From Mycocentrospora acerina (taxonomy: Eukaryota > Ascomycota > Dothideomycetes > Pleosporales), in NCBI GenBank assembly GCA_022701365.1, contig JAKUHH010000177.1:1116001-1180000 (forward strand): a DNA stretch of 64,000 nucleotides, read 5' to 3'. The notes under the pieces are model-generated. The model had not been told where the DNA came from. It saw nothing but the letters and a program-made list of their open reading frames with translations, and ran no database searches. Positions 55,531 through 64,000 of the stretch are shown in pieces (the stretch's first letter is position 1; each line of letters starts with the position of its first letter). Made by a program: the position numbers and the translations under genes.

Positions 55531-56977
55531 AGGGGAATACCCGACAACCGAAAGCGAGCTATATCTTAGAACCAAGCACTATCTCACTTAGCCAGCACTT
55601 CCGAAAGAGGTTTGATGATCCTGAATAGGATCGCTGTGAGGTGTAAAGTATACATAGTCACACTAAAGCGGGATTTATTGTAGTCTAACAAAAAAGTTAA
55701 TTCAGCAAGCAAACAATAGCCTAAGAGATAAGAACATTGCTCCAAAAAGACTATTCTTATTCTAAACAGGTGAAAGGAAGACGTCAAAGTCCCACAGCTA
55801 GACTCCTTAGCGCAGATCAAGGTACTAGATCTACTTAAGCTGTTCTTGTGACTTTTTCGTAGACAGGTAGCGCGATTTATAGGACAAAAGGGTGTATACA
55901 GAGTAGTATATAGACAAATTCTTGAGTCGCTTGCTATCTTTCAGATGAGATCTATGTAGATTGAGGTTTTCGTACCTGCGGGGCTCAAGGCCCGGCATCG
56001 GCTCATAGCGTATCCATCACATGGGCGTAGTGGTTTCTCGTGATCGTTCTTCCAACTCCTCTGTAAAACCTCGGTCATTTGGAACAACGCTAGCAGGGGA
56101 AAAGAGAATCTCCCGCTAAAAGTCAGGTCTATTTCGGTATGGCGTCCCCGACTTTCCCGACCATGTTTGGCTTCGCCAATCAACGACTTTTCTAGTTGAA
56201 GAGCCTCATGTTGCCCCTTCTTTCCTGTCTGTGCATTCAACGCCTGGATTCACTTGACGCCCAGCAACACCAACGGTAGCGTTATTCCAAACAACCGAGG
56301 TTTAACGTTACTAGTTCAATTACGTGGAGGCTGCTTTTCAGCGCCACCATAAAAAATTCGAGAAGTAATGTCCGAACTTGATTTACCACAAGTAATTTAC
56401 CAAAACCTCCTATCATAGCACCTGTTCTTCAACTTCGTAATCTTGTTTTCTTTTGCAATATGGGTTTGATGTTTCAGGGCGTCCAGGAGTTTCGCATGTA
56501 TACATGGCAGGTAGATCGTACAACTGTAGAAAATGAAAGACGTTTGATGAAAGTCACTACTTACGGGCATTGATTCATCTGAGACCATTTTTCATACAGA
56601 ACATGTTCCTTCTGTGGTAAGGATTCAAATTCAATGTATCTAATGCTCTACATGTACCATGAATCCGTAGCAAAGTTGGATTGTACATTTGATCATCCAG
56701 GTCTGTATATGGTAACTCGGGCCAATTAATAAGACCGGAGCTCCCCAAATCTCTAGCGCCTGTTGCTTTTGTTCAACCCGTAATGGTGTGCTCGTTGAAC
56801 CTTCCCAAAAGCGGATTGATCTGTGGCCACTTCGCATGATGTGCCGCCCTAACTAGAGCCCCGACAGTTCTATGTGCATTAATCCCTGCACTCTCCTCTG
56901 CCACGCTTCGTACATAAATACACAAACATACTTCTACCTTGACTGTTCTCAGGCGTTATTTTTCTTTAATCAAAATC

Positions 56978-59184
56978 ATGTTTTCTTACACGGAAGGAGT
57001 CATTCCAAGTGTGATGCCTATCGGGCATCCTCCTTTAACTGATCAGACCTGGTCACAAGAGGCTACAAGATCTTGTGTTTGCGACGGCTGCAAGAGGTGC
57101 GTGTAACTTGTGCGAAAGATTTCAAGTTATATCTAACAGAAGCATCACACAGTAAGGACATTAAATGTATGTACAACTCCAGAAGCCATATCAGGAGCAA
57201 TGTTTAACGTTTTTGCATTATAGGTGACATGATTCGTCCGGTTTGTAGCAACTGTCAGTATTGTCACGCTGAATGCACGTATAACAAAACAAGAGGAAAA
57301 TCAGGTGAGCGATTTGAGCATGTAAAACCATGTAACCCATGGCTGATTGCCTCTGTTATGCTCTCACAGACCTCTCGACACAAACGCTGCATAAATATAG
57401 CATGTCTTCACAAAAGATGTCGAGCGATGCGAATCGATACGAAAATTCGGGTTTGGACCATCTATCACTGTCCGAGTGGACTATGGGTCAAGACTTACCA
57501 GAGGGCTCTCATGCTATGCCTTGGACAAACAACCCCCACAATTCGTACATGACGAATGTTATAGGATCCTTGGATACTGATCTTATAGTTGGCCCCGAAA
57601 CGGAAGAGTATTTGTCAGTACTCTTGAATAGCCTTACACGATGATTGGCAATTGAGTCGGCTAACTTTTTGAACATGATGCAGACTGAACCTGTATTTTC
57701 AACACCTACAGCCTACCTATCCTCTGTTTCAAAAACACCCGCTTCTTAGCTCACAGTTGTCTAATCGACTAAAATTGGCAATATGGGCAGTTTCATCGCG
57801 CTTTGTTACCCCAGGGGCTCACAGGTTTCCAATATCAACGCCAGAGAGATATGCAAAGTTTTCCAGAGAGCTGGAGAGCCCGAGCATGGATAACCTCTGC
57901 ATCGGTGAAATCAAGGCATCTCTTCTTCTTTGTATACATAGTATGGCCAAAGGTGTAGATTGGGATACAGCTGCCGAGATCGCCAAGGTTGCACGTATGG
58001 CTGACATGTATCATGCCCTACAAACTGATAATGAGTTCAATGGAACTGACTGGGATAAAGATGAGTGGAAGAGGGTCTGGTGGACAATATACTCGGTCGA
58101 CATGGCTTGCTGTTCTGTTGTGTGAGTCAGTTGATTTTTTTTACATAACATGTTGATTACTGACGGTAGCATAGGGTTTTATCTCATTCCGCTACCATGT
58201 ATCAATTGGGCGCTGTAGAACGGCCCACGGCCTCCGTCTCGGAATCTACGTATTACTCTGTCATGCGAGTGGGCAACAACGCGCAGCTACTTCCACCCTT
58301 GGCGGAAGGAAATTGGGAAGTTAAACACAACATATTCCAGGAATCGCTATGTCGCAGTCAAAACTTTCACTGGGCCGCCATAAGTTTCATGAGAGATGTC
58401 ACGGAACTTCGTCAGCTTGCACGGCGTACTCGTGGCCCAGGGTTTCAAGCACGGCTAAAAACCCTACAGAACGATTGCGAAGCTATGAAAATGGTCTTTC
58501 CTGCATGGACTGCAAATCCTGCAAGAAACGTTGATATCAATGAATCGTCTGAGGATTATCGCTATCGTTTTGATATGCTCATCAGCATGTGTGGGTATGT
58601 ATATTCCATGCTAAAGTGTCTACTAGTGGATATGGTCGTTGTAGCTAACACAGACGATGAGAACAGTGCTCGAATTCTTCTTACACTTGCCGCTGTAGGC
58701 ACCCCAAATCTCAACACCTCAAATCTGCCAGATGATCAAGAATCTTGGCAGAGTGTTTTGTCGGAAGCGAACGAGGCAGTCTTGATAGTGCTGCACTTGG
58801 AACCTGCCCACTTTGAGTCCATTGACCCGATGATTTCATATGCCGTGGCTCTTGTTGCCAGTATTCTTGTTCTGAACAGCAAAATGGGACCCGGACTGTC
58901 TTCAACACAATCACTATGGGGTATAGATCTCCTCCGGTTATTCCTAAGGCAGGTAGGTAGATATTGGCCGGTTGGAAACCACCTTCAAGGTAAGTCATGA
59001 CATTTGGACTTTTCGCAGAGCAATATACTCACAAACTTTAGGATTTCTAGACACGATGCAAATGCTACCAAAAGGACAAACGTACAGCCAGATGTTGCAG
59101 CACATGATTCAAGTCACACTACCACTCAACGTCTCTAGAGCAGGAGCCGGCCTGATTAAACTACCGGAGAGTGAACATATGTGA
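56978..59184 (+). CDS. Zn2Cys6 fungal-specific transcription factor
   Basis: Seven exons (56978-57096, 57153-57166, 57224-57304, 57370-57613, 57684-58121, 58175-58989, 59042-59184) sum to 617 codons in frame. Splicing builds a perfect CX2CX6CX6CX2CX6C zinc cluster at C35, C38, C45, C52, C55 and C62 (CDGCKSKDIKC then CDMIRPVCSNC). Exon 2, only 14 nt, supplies the residues around position 40-44. The mid-region (about 155-420) is a fungal transcription factor domain (HLQPTYPLFQKHPLL; EIKASLLLCIHSMAKG; WKRVWWTIYSVDMACC). The C-terminus is helical. It would bind DNA in the nucleus; target genes are unknown. The nearest genes do not suggest a pathway. It lies beside the gene-poor region. Confidence 0.88.
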
Positions 59185-60531
59185 TGAACAGAAAAGGATA
59201 TGAACAAGGAGAAAAGAGAGGGAGCTGATGATTGTCTTGGTGACCAAAATAACCATTTCTTATCAAACACAGAAGCAGGCTGGAGCTCTGGAACGCTTGG
59301 GTGCGATTGTTTATACCCTGATATCTACCGTACCCAATCTATGCGGTTAAGGGGGTTTATTACTACCACGGGCAAGAAGTGGAAACCCACCAGGAACCGT
59401 AAACAGAACGCACCAATGCGATCGGCTTGACCCGACTAGCCATTGACACTGATGTTCATTTCTACCAAACAACCGATATAAGCATAATCTTTACCATACA
59501 ACATCCACGCTGGTTTTGGTGAAAAAAAGGGGGGAGGGGAAGGGGATCATTCAATGGAAAAAGAGTGACGAGACGCGCACATGCATACACCTCTAATCCC
59601 ACGGCACCAAAAACTTTGAGGAATAATTCTCTACGCGCCGCCGCCTCCCCTGGGCAATCTAGCTCACGAGCAAATCAACACATCAGCACCGTAAGAACAC
59701 ACTCCTACTACAAAGAGCATGGCGTCCATACCGGAGTAAACATGGTGCAATCCCTTCAAAACATACAAAAACCACACCACACTATACCGCCGCAGAAACA
59801 GTATCAAATCGATCGATCCACCTCGAACCTTTTGATTTCCTAGGGAACTGACCACTTTCTATAAGCAGGGGAGTAGACTACTTCATCCTTAATCCTAGAA
59901 ATCTTCTTCCACTAAAGAACCAATATCCAACTTTACAGTAGTGCTGTTAATCATTATGTTTGGTAATGTCCTTTTACATCATCTGTGGGGCGTGGCTCTT
60001 GAAGAAGAGGGAAATCTTCATCACGTGGTTGTTGTTGTCGTGTTGGTTGCTGGAGGGAAGGAGCGCGCGGTATGTGTGTGTCATACCCTGGAAGTCAAGG
60101 TGTGGGAAGGAAACACGGGGGCCGTGGAGCCGATTGTCCATGTGCTGTCCTTTGTATTTAGTAACTGCTGGTTGTGTTGTGTTGTGAAAGTGGGATGGAG
60201 ATCGATGTGGAAGTGGAGGAGTTCTACAGTACATTGACCTGGGGCACGAGGATTATTAAAAACAACCATTTAGAAGCTTGTCGATTTTTGTGTTATGCTA
60301 TGCTGTGCTGTTCAGTCATGGGGTGTCGTGATACAAGTAAGTCTGAAGTTTAAGTTGAGATGGAATGACACACACACAGATGTAGGTTTCTGAAGAAAAC
60401 GTAAAAGTCAAAACTGTTCGTTGATCAGGTATATTTATCTTTGACAAACGTGGAACAGACCTAACATAGCATAACATGACCCAACCCATTGCAAGAACAT
60501 GACACACGGAAACATCATACAACCCGCTTAT
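59185..60531. other. Convergent 3' spacer, Zn2Cys6 gene / NOP2
   Basis: 1347 bp between convergent stops. Short frames only; G-rich (59527-59546) and GT-rich (60020-60060) tracts. No gene recognised. Confidence 0.5.
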
Positions 60532-62885
60532 TTACGCCTTCTCCTTCTTGCCGCCACTTTTTCTCCTCGACTTTGCGTCGTCCTTGCCATTTGCCTTGGG
60601 GCTCTTGACCTCTACCTCAGTCTTCTTCTTCTCCTTTTTGCTCGCACCATTGGCCTTTGGGGTCTTGGCCTCGACCGGCTTCGCAGTAGCGGTAGCGGCA
60701 GTCTTTTCCTTCTTCTCGACAGGCTCCTCGACCTTCTTCGTCGTCTCCTTCTCCTTCTTGCTTACACCGTTGGCTTTCGCTTCTGGCGCAGCGACCTTTT
60801 CATCATCGTTGGTCTTCTTCTCGGCCTTCTCCTCGGCCTTTGCAGTGCCGTTTTGTCCCTTTTGTGGGATAGCCTTGGGGTTCTTGCCCTTCCTGCGGAG
60901 GGCAGTGGCCTGGGCGCGGTTAATGTATTTGTTATCTTCTTCCTCGTCCCAGCCGCCAAAGTCTGCGTCGGACTCTTCGCCCTCCTCGCGGATGGGCGTC
61001 TTGTCAAAGTACTCTGGTGTGGTGGGTGTAGAGGCACCGTTGGCACCTGCGGCGCCGTTTGCGCCGACAGCGTTGGGTGGCGTGGGGCCTATCTTCTTGA
61101 ATTTGGAGACAAAGAAACCGTCGACGTTGTAGGTGTGGGGATAGTACCGCCTGGTCATCTGTTGTCTTATCAGTAATAGCCCTATTGAATCGCGTTGGAA
61201 TAGAGTGCCGTACCTTCATGCTGGGGTGGAAAACCTTGCCACCAATCTTGGTGAAACCCTCTTTTCCGAATGTCAACCCGGTCTCCACAAGCCTAACGTT
61301 GGGTCGCTTGTTCAGCGCATACTGCACAACCTGCTCGTTCTCCTCCACGGTGACGGAGCAGGTAGAGTACACAATGTAACCGCCCGTCTTGCTGTGGTGG
61401 TCTACCGAGTCAATAGCGGCGAGGAGAAGCTGCTTCTGCAGATGTGGGAGCTTCATGAAATCGGCCTCAGTTTTGTTCTGTGACCAGTATTAGTAATAAA
61501 TTCATGATTTTGGGTAATCTCATAATGCATACCGTCTTGACACTGGCATCCTTTGCAATAACACCCGTACCCGAGCAAGGCGCATCCAACAAGACACGGT
61601 CAAATCCTCCCATGACCTTGGGGAACTCGAGCGCAGAGTAGTTGCACACGATGCTGTTTCGCACACCCAGGCGGTGAATGTTACCAATCAGACCCTTGGC
61701 ACGATCCTTGTTCATATCGTTGGCAAAGATGCAGCCCGTGTTCTTCATCAGCGCGGCGATATGCGTCGTCTTACCACCGGGGGCAGCAGCCATATCCAGC
61801 ACCCTCTCGTTCTCCTGGGGCGCCAACGCCATGACGGGGAGGAACGAGGAAGCAGCCTGCAGAATGTAGTGGCCAGCGAGATACTCTGGCGTGGCACCGA
61901 GCGGGACCTGCGACTCGAAAATCTGCAGACCGACCTTAGACCACTTGCCTACAGGCTCGAGCTGGACACCGCGGTTGATGAGGGATTGTGCGAGTTCACG
62001 ACGATGTGTGCGGAGTGTGTTGGTACGGATGACAATGGGACGGGGTGTCTCGTTGGCCTCGAAGAAAGCAAATGCTTCACGAGCAGGGAACAGGTTGAGC
62101 AACTTGTCAGCAAGGAACTCGGAGTAGCCGTAGTAGGCGCAGAGGTCCTTTAGCATCTGCGCACGGTACTCTGCCCTCGACCTGCCCTCCTCGCCGAGGT
62201 TCTTGAAGTCGTCGAGCACGCGCACCGTGTCGTTTAGTCTTGTGCGCAGAAGCTGCACGTCCTGGGTGACAAGGTTTGTGATGGGGCGGCCCTCGTCGTC
62301 CTCGTCGTCCAGGATCTTGGGCCGCTCGCCAGCAATGTTGGTGTGCATGTTCGCCTCCTCGAGTTCGGCTGCAGCCTCTGCATCCTCAATCGCCTTTTGC
62401 ATGTCCAGCTTCCGCGACAGACCCTCGATGTTGGCCGCCGTCAGCTTCTCCTCGACATCGTCCTCGTCCTCGTCGTCGGACCACATGCCCGTCCTCTTGA
62501 TCTCCGTGTCCGAGTCGTCGACAAGCTCCGAGTCCGAGTCGCCAAACTCGTCGTCCTCGGAAGCGCTGCCCAGCGCATCGAGCCCCGTGACGTTGATGTC
62601 GTCCATGACGTCCGAGTCGTCCAGGATGGAGTCGTCGTCGTCCGAGGGCGGCTGCGGCGCGGCCTTCTTCGCCGGCTTGGTCTTGGGCTTGCTCCTTCCA
62701 TTGACGGCAGCACCTGCAGCAGCCTTCTTGGGCGGTGGTTGTGTCTTGGCCTTGCTGTCGGTCCTCCTCTTCTTTCCGCGCTCCTGCACAGGCGCCGGCG
62801 GTGCGTCCTTTCGTTTGCGCGTGACAAGCGACTCGTCCAATGGGCCCGGCGGGCCCTGCTTCTTCATGCGACGTCCCACACCCAT
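60532..62885 (-). CDS. NOP2: 25S rRNA (cytosine-C5) methyltransferase NOP2
   Basis: Exons 61533-62885, 61214-61477 and 60532-61158 (two 55-bp GT-AG introns) give 747 residues. Nop2 methylates a cytosine of 25S rRNA and is needed for 60S assembly in the nucleolus. Support: a basic/acidic low-complexity N-terminus (about 1-190); RAEYRAQMLKDLCAYYGYSEFL; the PxRAxxR-like RTNTLRTHRRELAQ block; the SAM loop DMAAAPGGKTTH near 365; and the two catalytic cysteines in LLDAPCSGTGVIAKD (about 432) and YSTCSVTVEENE (about 488). The junctions rejoin KDASVKTNKTEADF and HPSMKMTRRYYPH. The C-terminal third is a long Lys/Glu/Ala tail (KKEKETTKKVEEPVEKKEK), longer than in yeast. Divergent from GET5 with 281 bp between starts. 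Confidence 0.96.
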
Positions 62886-63166
62886 GTTTGGCAGTAGAGG
62901 AGCGAGAAAGGTGGTGTTGTGGTGGGCAAGGAAAAAGTGCGGGTGTTGCTGTCTGCGCGTGCCCTTGACGTTCTCGAACTTTTTCCGCGCTTCCCAAATT
63001 TCGGCTCACCGCCTTCGCCTTCGGGCCTAGCGTTCTGCCGCCCGCCCCGCTGTTCCACCCACCAGCCAAACAGCACCAGTCGTCATTGCCAGTCGACGCG
63101 AGCTCTCCCAGACACGCACCCAACCCTCGGCCCTCGACCACGCACACCGCGCAAACACACGACGCA
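62886..63166. promoter_or_regulatory. Compact divergent promoter, NOP2 / GET5-like
   Basis: 281 bp between the two start codons, so the promoters are almost certainly shared or abutting. C-rich tracts on the GET5 side. No named motif identified. Confidence 0.5.
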
Positions 63167-63986
63167 ATGTCCGAACTCCTCTTCTGCAGATCCTTCCTCT
63201 CGGCGCTCGATGCGCGCCCAGTCAAGCTCCCCTCGGACCACATCGCAGATGCGCGACAATATCCCGCCCAAGGCGCCGTACGTCCCCCTCCTTCTTCCAG
63301 CACACATGCACGCACACAAGACCACAACCCTGCCCCTCCCGCCACTCCCCCCAATTAATAACGAAAAATTCATACACGCAACTAACCTTACCCGCCAGAT
63401 CACACTCCCCCGCCTCCCCGCGCCACACCCCCCACGCCCCGCCCCAAAAACATCCACCACCTCCACCCTCCTCACCCTCACCCTCAAGCCCATGAAGCCC
63501 GCACACCCCACCCTGCCCTTCCCCTCCGTCGACGCCGCAAAGACTTCCATCTTCGACCTGAAAACGCACTACGCGACATCGACCTCCATCCCCGCGTCCA
63601 AGATCAAAATCCTGTACAAGAAGAAGCCTGTGCCAGACAGCAAGACGGTAGCCGAGGTGCTCGGCGGCGATGCAGGCCCAGATGTCGAGTTTGGCGTCAT
63701 GGTCATGGGGGGCGCGGTTGCCGGGGGTGCGACGCCTGTGCAGAGTCCGCCAGCGAGTGCGCCAACAGAGGCTGAGAAGGGGTTGGTAGATACTGGCGCT
63801 GGCGCTGGCGCTGATGGCGCGAGTACTGGGGGAGCAGCTGCTGTGGGGCCAAGTGGGAAGGAGCTTGTGTCTACGGATGCGTTCTGGAGTGATCTGCACA
63901 ACTTTATTTTGCAGAGGATAAAGGACGAAGCTGAGGGGGAAAGGCTGGTGGGAGTGTTCAAAGCTGCTTGGGAACAGAGCAAGTAG
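63167..63986 (+). CDS. GET5: GET5/Mdy2-like ubiquitin-like protein
   Basis: Exons 63167-63277 and 63399-63986 (121-bp GT-AG intron with ACTAACC branch) give 232 residues. The N-terminus (MSELLFCRSFLSALDARPVKL, SDHIADARQYPAQG) matches the Get5/medial-ring N-terminal domain that binds Get4. A ubiquitin-like fold follows, about 50-125 (TLTLKPMKPAHPTLPF; KIKILYKKKPVPDSKTVAEVL). A Gly/Ala-rich linker leads to a C-terminal helical homodimerisation segment (WSDLHNFILQRIKDEAEGERL). In the GET/TRC pathway Get4-Get5 passes tail-anchored proteins from Sgt2 to Get3. The start is the first ATG and fits the family. The stop is 14 bp before the window end. Confidence 0.85.
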
Positions 63987-64000
63987 TTGCATGCTTGCCG

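Larger units (their letters stand above)
53330..56977. other. 3.6-kb gene-poor, AT-leaning region
   Basis: The longest stretch without a convincing gene in the window. Frames are short and broken on both strands. It holds one coding-like fragment (54730-54966, minus), a tRNA-like element (about 55447-55530, minus) and the promoter of the Zn2Cys6 gene at its right end. The texture suggests decayed repeat DNA, but I cannot name a transposon family. Confidence 0.5.

Overview
The window is nuclear DNA of a filamentous ascomycete (Pezizomycotina; a Dothideomycetes/Pleosporales-like fungus is my best inference). The evidence is short GT-AG introns, mostly 45-120 bp, often with CTAAC/CTGAC-like branch sites just upstream of the acceptor; protein families largely restricted to such fungi (HET domain, acuF-type C2H2 fingers, DUF8035, 2EXR/DUF7730-type, Zn2Cys6 regulator, hybrid histidine kinase); and gene-sized spacing with microsatellite-rich spacers. 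I placed exons by hand. For almost every spliced gene the summed exons give one uninterrupted frame matching the family.

Layout. 0-7.4 kb: the 5' part of a minus-strand gene with an NLR-like N-terminus, divergent from a very large plus-strand mosaic protein (acuF-type zinc fingers, two macro domains, a winged helix and a DUF8035-like C-terminus), then a small MGC-start glycine-rich protein. 7.4-9.6 kb: a gene-free, simple-repeat-rich strip with (TTAGG)6. 9.6-20.9 kb: SLC35E3-like transporter, INO80 remodeler with a probable GC-AG intron, BRX1, and an F-box protein. 21.7-24.4 kb: a 2EXR/DUF7730-like protein and a previously hard-to-see 5-exon orphan whose introns are all multiples of three. 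25.2-35.3 kb: GDP-mannose transporter, phosducin-like/TXNDC9-type protein, acireductone dioxygenase, a low-complexity protein, histone H2A.Z and striatin. 35.8-36.0 kb: an assembly gap inside a poly-G run. 36.1-38.4 kb: a HET-domain protein. 38.9-47 kb: CBF5, a SIS1-type DnaJ, a small secreted cysteine-containing protein, a TenA/THI-4-like protein and CWC2. 47.5-53.3 kb: a hybrid histidine kinase divergent from an F-box protein. 53.3-57 kb: a gene-poor stretch holding a degenerate tRNA-like element. 57-64 kb: a Zn2Cys6 regulator whose zinc cluster is encoded across a 14-nt microexon, then NOP2 divergent from a GET5-like gene.

How the genes relate. Most are dispersed housekeeping genes: ribosome biogenesis (BRX1, CBF5, NOP2), chromatin (INO80 and its substrate variant H2A.Z), Golgi nucleotide-sugar transport, splicing (CWC2), chaperoning (SIS1, GET5, PLP1-like), methionine salvage and STRIPAK signalling. 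Interleaved are accessory or self/non-self type genes: the left-end divergent pair, the HET gene and the small secreted protein. No biosynthetic cluster, rRNA, confident tRNA or intact transposon was recognised. The best candidate for something undescribed is the left-end macro-domain mosaic together with its divergent NLR-like neighbour.
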